Virus record (IMG/VR): IMGVR_UViG_3300000115_000207
Span: 2,272-23,144 of that record
From: a virus
Reading direction: 5' to 3' (one strand)
DNA length: 20,873 bases
This document shows positions 1 through 6,128 of this stretch, in pieces (position 1 is the stretch's first letter; each line of letters starts with the position of its first letter). Both the position numbers and the translations under genes were made by a program. The notes under the pieces were generated by a model. That model made no database searches. It was not told the DNA's origin and saw only the letters and a program-made list of their open reading frames with translations.

Positions 1-384
1 GATTTACTTTACAGAGTTGATCACGGCGAACTTATTACTTTTCCAAAGCTACGTTTAGGTAATCTTGACGCATTTCGTGACTGGGGGTATGCAGGAGATT
101 ACGTGGAAGCAATGTGGATGATGTTGCAGCAGGATATTCCTGACGACTACGTTATATGCACCGGCGAAACTCATACGATTAGAGAATTTCTAGAAGTGGC
201 ATTTAAACAAATTGGTATTGACAATTGGTCTGACCTCGTAATCCAAGACCCTGAGTTCTATCGACCTGCGGAAGTGGACTATCTACGTGGCTGTAATGAA
301 AAAGCTGAAGAGAAGTTAGGGTGGACACCAAAACACTCCTTTGAAGAACTAGTGAAACTTATGGTAGAAGCTGACTCTAAATGA
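1..384 (+). CDS. gmd: GDP-mannose 4,6-dehydratase, C-terminal part (5' end outside window)
   Basis: The frame is open from base 1 and gives 127 residues ending in TGA. The phrases [31 protein letters not shown] and [12 protein letters not shown], then [19 protein letters not shown], are the conserved C-terminal half of Gmd, an extended short-chain dehydrogenase. Gmd converts GDP-D-mannose to GDP-4-keto-6-deoxy-D-mannose, the precursor of GDP-fucose, GDP-rhamnose and related sugars. The N-terminal Rossmann NAD(P) site and the YxxxK catalytic residues lie before the window, so activity cannot be judged. The stop overlaps the next start (ATGA, 381-384), implying translational coupling. Phages carry such genes either to remodel host surface sugars or to feed their own glycosyltransferases; a glycosyltransferase lies about 16 kb downstream. 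Confidence 0.93.
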   Translation, partial: DLLYRVDHGELITFPKLRLGNLDAFRDWGYAGDYVEAMWMMLQQDIPDDYVICTGETHTIREFLEVAFKQIGIDNWSDLVIQDPEFYRPAEVDYLRGCNEKAEEKLGWTPKHSFEELVKLMVEADSK

Positions 385-632
385 AAGTATACAAAGTCGA
401 ACTAGATATGACATACGCTCTAGGAAGACTTAAAAAATTTAACCTAAAACAATACAATTCCCAATTCCCTATAATTTTTGTAGAGGCAGACGACCCTGAC
501 GAAGCGTGCTATATTGCAGTCTACCAATTAGCGTTAATACTTATACAACAAGAACCTACTCATGAAAACGCAGTTTTTATAAAAGATCTTATATACGATA
601 TTCATATATTAAAAGTTAGGTGCCCAGAATGA
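381..632 (+). CDS. small hypothetical protein, 83 residues
   Basis: I do not recognise this protein. It starts with ATG overlapping the gmd stop (ATGA) and ends in TGA that overlaps the HNH start in the same way, so it sits in a translationally coupled string and is very likely expressed. It reads as an initial beta strand ([10 protein letters not shown]), a basic stretch, a second strand ([14 protein letters not shown]), a helix ([14 protein letters not shown]) and a final strand ([10 protein letters not shown]), so it is probably a small alpha/beta protein. There is no signal peptide, cysteine cluster or nuclease motif. Similar small proteins with a strand followed by an acidic turn and a helix are common in phage accessory regions and have no assigned role. 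Confidence 0.75.
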   Translation: MKVYKVELDMTYALGRLKKFNLKQYNSQFPIIFVEADDPDEACYIAVYQLALILIQQEPTHENAVFIKDLIYDIHILKVRCPE

Positions 633-895
633 GAGACTACAACGATCAGGTCTACAAAGACTGGAGAAAACAAGTTTATAAACGAGACAAGTTTACATGC
701 CAGATGCCGGGATGTAAAGTTAAGCGTCGATCTTTACAAGCACACCACATCAAGAAATGGTCGAACGCTTCCATGTTGAGATATGATATTGATAATGGCA
801 TTACACTTTGCAGAAAGTGTCATAAAGAAGTCACAGGTTGTGAACATCAATACGAATCTTTATTTATGGAAATAGTTAGAAAGAACAATGGCTAA
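629..895 (+). CDS. HNH endonuclease
   Basis: The 88-residue protein has the compact HNH layout. One zinc cysteine pair is C24-x4-C29; the catalytic AHHIKKW follows (H39/H40); RYDIDNGITLC at 51-61 supplies the central Asn; C61-x2-C64-H65 closes the fold. The phrases YKRDKFTC and NGITLCRKCH are typical of stand-alone phage HNH nucleases. I chose ATG at 629 because it forms an ATGA overlap with the upstream stop and has AGG about eight bases ahead; a GTG at 620 in the same frame would add only three residues. HNH proteins near terminases often nick or cleave DNA during packaging, and others are homing or recombination nucleases. This one lies about 1.2 kb before TerL with two genes between, so either role is open. 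Confidence 0.9.
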   Translation: MRDYNDQVYKDWRKQVYKRDKFTCQMPGCKVKRRSLQAHHIKKWSNASMLRYDIDNGITLCRKCHKEVTGCEHQYESLFMEIVRKNNG

Positions 896-1391
896 ATCAT
901 TACCGTTTACTATAGTAAAAGACACAAGAGAGCAAGAGGGCTACACTTTTCAAGCAAGTAGCTCCAGATACCACACCTGTAAGGGTATGGTTTTAGAAAA
1001 ACTAGACACAGGAGACTACAGCCTTAAAGGGCTTGAAGACAAACTGTGCATAGAGAGAAAGGCGAGTGTAGTAGAATTTGCTAATAACGTTGGGCACGAT
1101 CAAGCTAGATTTCTAAGAGAAATAGACAGAATGTCTAGCTTTCCATACAAGTTTATAGTTTTAGAATTTTCTTTATCGGATCTCATGAACTTTCCGGTTG
1201 GCTCTGACATACCAGAGGAAAAATGGGACTCTATAAAAATTACCAATAAGTTTATGTTAAAAATGCTAATGGACTTTCAAATCAACCACGACATTCACGT
1301 TTTGTTTTGTGGTTCAAAAAAGAATGCTAAATGGACTGTGTTAAGCATACTGAAAAGGATAAATGAAAAATATTCTAAAGAGGATAATTAA
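888..1391 (+). CDS. ERCC4-type (XPF/MUS81-like) nuclease
   Basis: The 167-residue protein carries the ERCC4 nuclease signature in order: VKDTREQ (10-16), TGDYSL (41-46) and CIERKAS (54-60), followed by the ARFLREIDRM helix (73-82). Asp12, Glu15, Asp43, Glu56, Arg57 and Lys58 match the metal-binding and catalytic positions of the GDx(n)ERKxxxD family that cuts branched or flap DNA. After ERK the usual Asp position is Val and the next-but-one residue is Glu (ERKASVVEF), a variation to note. There is no helicase domain, so it resembles the small stand-alone phage members. Its ATG overlaps the end of the HNH gene by eight bases, and its TAA shares one base with the next ATG. A role in recombination or resolving branched replication DNA before packaging is likely. 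Confidence 0.88.
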   Translation: MAKSLPFTIVKDTREQEGYTFQASSSRYHTCKGMVLEKLDTGDYSLKGLEDKLCIERKASVVEFANNVGHDQARFLREIDRMSSFPYKFIVLEFSLSDLMNFPVGSDIPEEKWDSIKITNKFMLKMLMDFQINHDIHVLFCGSKKNAKWTVLSILKRINEKYSKEDN

Positions 1392-2044
1392 TGACGCTTT
1401 CAATAGACACCATATCTGATATACATACGTACAGTATAGATGTCAAAAACAGAGAAATATACCTGCATAGCTATATAGCAAACTCCGAAGAAGACCCCGG
1501 AGTTGACTACAAAATGGCTACAAATTTTTATAAAAACATTAGGCTGCTAGATTCTATATCGCAAGAGCCGATTGTGGTACATATGCACAGCATAGGTGGT
1601 TGTTGGAATGACGGCATGGCTATTTATGATGCAATGTGTGTCGCACAGTCATATATAACAATCATAACATATGGCCAAGCTGAATCAATGAGTAGTATAG
1701 TTTTACAGGCTGGAGATAAAAGAGTCATGATGCCAAACTCATACTTCATGTCTCACTTTGGTTCGACTGGCTATTCTGGAAATTATCTCGATGTTCAAAA
1801 AGGTGCAGCTTTTGAAAAGAGGATAAATGAGACTATGTTAGATATCTACACCGACGCTTGTCTTAAGGGTAAGTATTTTAAAGAAAACTACACAGACCTC
1901 AACTATGATAAGGTTAAAAATTATCTTAAAAGAAAGTTCAAAGACGGTGATTGGTATCTAGACGCACACGAAGCTGTTTACTACGGCTTTGCAGATATCG
2001 TATTGAAAACCAGAAACTGTAAACACATCAATAGTCTTAAATAG
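1391..2044 (+). CDS. ClpP-like serine protease (family S14)
   Basis: The 217-residue protein follows the ClpP fold. HMHSIGG (64-70) corresponds to the NSPGG oxyanion segment. YGQAESMSS (94-102) is the nucleophile elbow with Ser99. PNSYFMSHFG (115-124) carries catalytic His122. DGDWYLDAHEAVYYGFAD (185-202) matches the DRDxFLSAEEAxEYGLxD segment and supplies Asp187, so the full triad is present. The length is close to bacterial ClpP (about 200). The N-terminus shows no signal peptide. It overlaps the ERCC4 stop by one base (TAATG) and sits nine bases before TerL. Many phages use ClpP-like proteases for head maturation, but this genome has a separate prohead protease at 6129, so this one may serve another purpose, such as altering host proteolysis or maturing another virion protein. 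Confidence 0.88.
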   Translation: MTLSIDTISDIHTYSIDVKNREIYLHSYIANSEEDPGVDYKMATNFYKNIRLLDSISQEPIVVHMHSIGGCWNDGMAIYDAMCVAQSYITIITYGQAESMSSIVLQAGDKRVMMPNSYFMSHFGSTGYSGNYLDVQKGAAFEKRINETMLDIYTDACLKGKYFKENYTDLNYDKVKNYLKRKFKDGDWYLDAHEAVYYGFADIVLKTRNCKHINSLK

Positions 2045-2052
2045 AGTACAAC

Positions 2053-4044
2053 ATGAGTGACTTAAAACAAATAAACGAAGCTTGGTTAAATCTAGATGTA
2101 GAGGAGAAAGATCTATTCAATCCATTTGATTGCATTTCTTTATCCCAGCACGATGTTCACTACAAGATAACTTGGCTACTTAGTAGACCTGAGTATTTCT
2201 CTTTCTTGTGCAAGCATATTTTTAATATCAATATTCTACCCTCACAAGCTTTATTTCTGTGTGAGATGTGGAACCGCAAGTTCCCTATGCTTATTGCTAG
2301 TCGTGGATTTGGTAAGTCCTTTATTCTTTCTTTATATTCTATGATCAGGGCTTTACTATTACCAGAGAGAAAAGTTGTTATTGTTGGTGCTGCTTTTAGA
2401 CAGTCTAAAGTTCTTTTTGAGTACATGGAAACTATATGGAATAATTCACCTATCCTGAGAAGCATGTGCGATGTTAATTCTGGACCACGCAGAGATGTAG
2501 ACCGTTGTGTTATGCGTATCAATAAATCTCGCATTACTTGCCTACCATTGGGCGACGGACAGAAAATCAGGGGTCAAAGAGCTAACGATATTATCTCTGA
2601 CGAGTTTGCTTCTATACCTCGTGATATTTTTGAAACCGTTGTAGCAGGATTTGCTGCGGTAAGCTCCGACCCAATCGAAAACGTCAAAAAGATTGCAGCA
2701 CAGAAAAAAGCAAGAGAACTAAGTTTAGACCTTTTCAAAGAAGATGGCTCAGTAATTAAAAAGAACGACAATCAAATCATACTGTCGGGTACTGCCTACT
2801 ATGACTTTAACCATTTTGCTGAATACTGGAAGAGATGGAAAAGTATAATCCAAAGTAAAGGCGAGCCATCTAGACTAAGAGAGGTCTTTGGAGAAGATGC
2901 ACCCAAGGACTTTAACTGGCAAGACTATTCTATCATACGTGTTCCCTACGAGCTGCTACCAGAAGGCTTTATGGATGCCTCACAGGTCGCTAGATCAAAG
3001 GCAACAGTCCATGCTGGTATTTATCAAATGGAGTTTGGAGCGTGCTTTACACGCGATTCTCAGGGCTTCTTCAAGCGTACACTAATTGAGTCTTGCGTAT
3101 CCAACGACGGGTCTGACGACAGAAAACCAATTAAAGACCCAGAAGGTAACGACATCATCTTTGAAGCCAAGCTCATGGGGGATCGTAACAAGAAATACAT
3201 ATACGGCGTTGACCCAGCATCTGAAGTGGATAATTTCAGTATTGTAGTTTTAGAGATAAATCCAGACCACAGACGGATTGTTCATTGTTGGACGACAAAC
3301 AGAGAGCAGCATAAGGAAAAGGTCAAAAAAGGCTTTTCTAAAGAAGGAGACTTCTATGCTTATTGTGCTAGAAAAATTAGAGATCTTATGAAAATATTCC
3401 CTTGCTTACATATTGCTATGGACGCTCAAGGTGGAGGGATTGCTGTTATGGAGTCTTTGCATGACGCAGATAAGATTAAAGAAGGAGAGCACGCAATTTG
3501 GCCTACTATTGATGACGACAAACCAAAAGATACTGATGACCAAAGAGGGCTACACATACTAGAGATGTGTCAGTTTGCGAAACACGACTGGTTAGCCGGA
3601 GCAAATCATGGATTAAGAAAAGACCTAGAAGACAAAACAATCCTATTCCCTAGATTTGATGTCATAACTTTAGGAATATCTAATGCTGAGGATGGCTTAA
3701 AAAATAGAGTGTTTGACACTTTAGAGCAGTGTGTTATGGAGATAGAAGATCTGAAGGACGAACTTACAATGATACAGATGTCTCAAACCGCCAGCGGAAG
3801 AGACAAATGGGATACTCCATCCACAATTGTTGGAACAGGTAAGAAGGGTAAACAAAGGAAAGACCGTTATTCTGCTTTAATCATGGCTAACATGGCAGCA
3901 AGAACCATACTACAGCGGCCTACCGCAGAAGCTTACCAGTTCTACGGTGGTTTTGCTACAGTTGAAGACACGGAAGAGGATAAAAATGAAAATCTATACA
4001 GCGGTCCCAACTGGTTCACTGATAACATGAAGAACATGTACTAG
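2053..4044 (+). CDS. terL: terminase large subunit (ATPase and nuclease of DNA packaging)
   Basis: The 663-residue protein has both TerL domains. In the N-terminal ATPase, ASRGFGKS (82-89) is Walker A, NDIISDEFAS (178-187) holds Walker B with its catalytic Glu184, and SGTAYYD (245-251) is the coupling motif. In the C-terminal RNase H-like nuclease, YGVDPAS (384-390) gives Asp387, HIAMDAQGGG (453-462) gives Asp457, and KDRYSALIMANMAA (603-616) gives Asp604. It is somewhat longer than many terminases, with an Asn/Asp-rich C-terminal tail ending GPNWFTDNMKNMY. It drives ATP-dependent packaging into the procapsid through the portal encoded next. No small terminase is recognisable in the window; it may lie to the left. 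The start ATG follows the ClpP-like stop by eight bases without a strong ribosome site, consistent with coupling. Confidence 0.97.
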   Translation: MSDLKQINEAWLNLDVEEKDLFNPFDCISLSQHDVHYKITWLLSRPEYFSFLCKHIFNINILPSQALFLCEMWNRKFPMLIASRGFGKSFILSLYSMIRALLLPERKVVIVGAAFRQSKVLFEYMETIWNNSPILRSMCDVNSGPRRDVDRCVMRINKSRITCLPLGDGQKIRGQRANDIISDEFASIPRDIFETVVAGFAAVSSDPIENVKKIAAQKKARELSLDLFKEDGSVIKKNDNQIILSGTAYYDFNHFAEYWKRWKSIIQSKGEPSRLREVFGEDAPKDFNWQDYSIIRVPYELLPEGFMDASQVARSKATVHAGIYQMEFGACFTRDSQGFFKRTLIESCVSNDGSDDRKPIKDPEGNDIIFEAKLMGDRNKKYIYGVDPASEVDNFSIVVLEINPDHRRIVHCWTTNREQHKEKVKKGFSKEGDFYAYCARKIRDLMKIFPCLHIAMDAQGGGIAVMESLHDADKIKEGEHAIWPTIDDDKPKDTDDQRGLHILEMCQFAKHDWLAGANHGLRKDLEDKTILFPRFDVITLGISNAEDGLKNRVFDTLEQCVMEIEDLKDELTMIQMSQTASGRDKWDTPSTIVGTGKKGKQRKDRYSALIMANMAARTILQRPTAEAYQFYGGFATVEDTEEDKNENLYSGPNWFTDNMKNMY

Positions 4045-4056
4045 TTCGTGTATAAT
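4045..4056 (+). promoter_or_regulatory. putative late promoter, motif copy 1 (before portal)
   Basis: TTCGTGTATAAT lies directly after the terL stop and 47 bases before the portal start. The GTGTATAAT core also occurs at 6115-6123 and 9311-9319, each time in an intergenic gap. No good -35 hexamer sits 16-18 bases upstream, which fits a phage-modified or late sigma factor (as for T4 late promoters, which use only a -10-like element) better than a standard host sigma-70 promoter. Confidence 0.6.
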
Positions 4057-4074
4057 CAGATACCAATCTGATTA
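4053..4074 (+). promoter_or_regulatory. 9-bp perfect hairpin overlapping the -10 element, in the portal leader
   Basis: TAATCAGAT and ATCTGATTA form a perfect nine-base inverted repeat around the loop ACCA. The left arm shares four bases with the TATAAT box. There is no U-tract after it, so it is not a usual terminator. It could be an operator dyad over the promoter or a stem at the very 5' end of the portal transcript that protects it or modulates translation. Confidence 0.5.
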
Positions 4075-4103
4075 CAATTAAATTAATACTATATGAGGGT
4101 AAA

Positions 4104-6089
4104 ATGAGCGAAGATTCTATGATTGTCTGGGACGATAACGATCCCCACAGTAAAGCTAGAGCTTTTGAAGAACACTCAGACTCAGTTGGCTCTTACGAAG
4201 GCATTTCTCGTGCCTCTCATAGAGATTTCTTAGATTTAGAACCTAATAGGTCCGTTAGGCCGGGGTTCAACTCTAGAGATTACTATGCTTTCAGACAAGA
4301 TGAACAAGTGCCTCGTAGAGCAAAACGCATTATAAAAATGTGCATGGACGCATACGATAAGGTTGGTATCGTTAGAAATGTTATTGATTTAATGGGTGAC
4401 TTTGGTAGTCAAGGAATCAGTATAGTTCATGAAAATAAAAGTGTTGAGAAGTTTTACCAGCAATGGTTTAAGAAATGTGACGGCAAAGAAAGATCAGAAA
4501 GATTCTTAAACCAACTGTACAGAACTGGGCATGTTATAGCATATCGAAGCTCAGCAAAAATCACACCAAAGATCACTAAGTACCTTAAGTCTATGGCTAG
4601 TGATATACGTGTTCAAGTTCCAAGCGTTTCTCAAAACGTAATACCTTGGAGATACAACTTCTTCAACCCTCTAACGCTGGACATGAAAAATGGAGACGTA
4701 AATCTATTTCTAGGTAGAAAAGTATACGATATAACCACAAATAAGTTTTTTGATAATTTTAAAGATGGTGCAATACCTGCTAAAGTTCTAGACACTTTAC
4801 CTGCAAACATCAAGAACGCAGTCAAGTCAGGTGCTAAAAAAATTCCTCTTGATCCAGAGAGACTTTGTATTCATTACTACAAAAAAGATGATTGGCAAAA
4901 GTGGGCACACCCACTAACGTATGCTATTTTAGATGATATTGTTATGCTAGAAAAAATGCGTCTCGCAGATCTATCTGCACTAGACGGTGCCATATCGAAT
5001 ATTAGACTTTGGACGGTCGGTAGTTTAGATCATAAAATTTTACCAAACAGAGCCGCAATCAATAAGCTTAGAAACATTCTAGCAAGTAATGTTGGCGGCG
5101 GTACGATGGAATTGGTATGGGGTCCAGAGCTATCTTACACAGAGTCAAACAGTCAGGTTTACAAGTTCTTAGGATCTGAAAAATATACATCTGTCCTCAA
5201 TAGTATATATGCCGGACTAGGCGTTCCCCCAACCTTAACAGGAATGGCAACAAATGGCGGCGGATTTACTAACAATTTCATATCCCTTAAAACACTAGTG
5301 GAAAGACTACAGTATGGTAGAGATCAGCTTACTAAGTTTTGGGAAAAAGAGATAGAGATAGTAAGACGAGCCATGGGCTTTAGAAAAGGTGCTCACGTAA
5401 CGTTTGATCAAATGAGCCTTTCTGACGAATCCTCTGAAAAGAACCTACTTATACAGCTTGCTGATAGGGATATCATTAGTCATGAAACCATTTTAGAAAG
5501 GTTTAAAGAAATCCCGCAAGTAGAGAAAATGAGACTAAAAAGAGAAGGCAAGGCTAGAGATAACGAGAATTTACCTGAAAAAGCTGGTCCTTTTCATCCT
5601 CCACCCAAGCCAGAAGAATTGAAGCAAGAAGAGGATAATAAAAAAAATAATGTCGATCCGTCTGGAGGAAGACCTCCATTCAAAAAAGACGAAGAGCCCA
5701 GAAAACAAAGGGTAGAAACCCCTAAATCCACTCCCGGACTAGCAGAGTATATTATCTGGGCGAATGAAACTTTTGATAGCATATCTAACCCAAACGGTAT
5801 CACCAAAGGGTATCTAGCTATGAAGAGCAAAAAGAACATGCGTCAGCTAACAAAGGCTGAGTCTTTAGAGCTAGAAAGGTTAAAGCTTTCTGTTTTCACA
5901 AACATAGAGCCTATGTCTAATGCAACAAACGATGCCATTGGCAAGGCTTTATCTTCCAACAAAACAATCCCCACTGATTTTAATAATATACTTAATAATC
6001 AGCAAATATCCCCAAAATACTTGAGTATGGATACTTATAAAAGTAAAGTAATTGCAACTTATGTACAGTATCTTCACTCAAAAAAGTAG
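4104..6089 (+). CDS. portal protein
   Basis: This 661-residue protein is the probable dodecameric portal at the capsid vertex through which TerL pumps DNA. The acidic N-terminus (1-70) is followed by a helical/strand core. Recognisable portal phrases are VRNVIDLMGDFG (90-101), CIHYYKKDDWQKWAHPLTYAILDDI (255-279), the long helix KMRLADLSALDGAISNIRLW (284-303), IYAGLGVPPTLTG (368-380) and FISLKTLVERLQYGRDQLTKFWE (392-414), matching the stem, clip and wing order of SPP1/T4-type portals. Residues about 490-548 are a Pro/Lys/Glu-rich, probably unstructured linker, followed by a helical tail of about 110 residues that many portals lack. The start is supported by a GAGGG ribosome site a few bases upstream. 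Position right after TerL agrees with the call. Confidence 0.92.
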   Translation: MSEDSMIVWDDNDPHSKARAFEEHSDSVGSYEGISRASHRDFLDLEPNRSVRPGFNSRDYYAFRQDEQVPRRAKRIIKMCMDAYDKVGIVRNVIDLMGDFGSQGISIVHENKSVEKFYQQWFKKCDGKERSERFLNQLYRTGHVIAYRSSAKITPKITKYLKSMASDIRVQVPSVSQNVIPWRYNFFNPLTLDMKNGDVNLFLGRKVYDITTNKFFDNFKDGAIPAKVLDTLPANIKNAVKSGAKKIPLDPERLCIHYYKKDDWQKWAHPLTYAILDDIVMLEKMRLADLSALDGAISNIRLWTVGSLDHKILPNRAAINKLRNILASNVGGGTMELVWGPELSYTESNSQVYKFLGSEKYTSVLNSIYAGLGVPPTLTGMATNGGGFTNNFISLKTLVERLQYGRDQLTKFWEKEIEIVRRAMGFRKGAHVTFDQMSLSDESSEKNLLIQLADRDIISHETILERFKEIPQVEKMRLKREGKARDNENLPEKAGPFHPPPKPEELKQEEDNKKNNVDPSGGRPPFKKDEEPRKQRVETPKSTPGLAEYIIWANETFDSISNPNGITKGYLAMKSKKNMRQLTKAESLELERLKLSVFTNIEPMSNATNDAIGKALSSNKTIPTDFNNILNNQQISPKYLSMDTYKSKVIATYVQYLHSKK

Positions 6090-6090
6090 G

Positions 6091-6113
6091 TTTTTTTATT
6101 TTTTTATTTTTTT
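6091..6113 (+). repeat. triple T7 tract (T7-A-T7-A-T7) between portal and protease genes
   Basis: Three runs of seven T separated by single A residues fill the gap after the portal stop. An A-run (6080-6085) followed by AGTAGG-type loop bases and the first T-run could form a weak A-U hairpin with a U-tract, so it may terminate some portal transcripts. It also occupies the place where a -35 box or UP-like element would sit for the downstream TATAAT. Confidence 0.7.
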
Positions 6114-6123
6114 GGTGTATAAT
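6112..6123 (+). promoter_or_regulatory. putative late promoter, motif copy 2 (at protease/scaffold start)
   Basis: TTGGTGTATAAT ends only five bases before the ATG at 6129. If it acts as a -10 element, transcription would begin at or within a base or two of the start codon, giving a leaderless message. It shares GTGTATAAT with the copies at 4048-4056 and 9311-9319. Confidence 0.55.
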
Positions 6124-6128
6124 TTCAT

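Noticed and set aside
620-631. GTG start for the HNH gene
   Set aside because: The ATG at 629 makes the ATGA overlap used by the neighbours and is better spaced from AGG; the extension adds only three residues.
4053-4074. Rho-independent terminator after terL
   Set aside because: The hairpin is AT-rich and is not followed by a T-run; it overlaps a promoter-like box instead.
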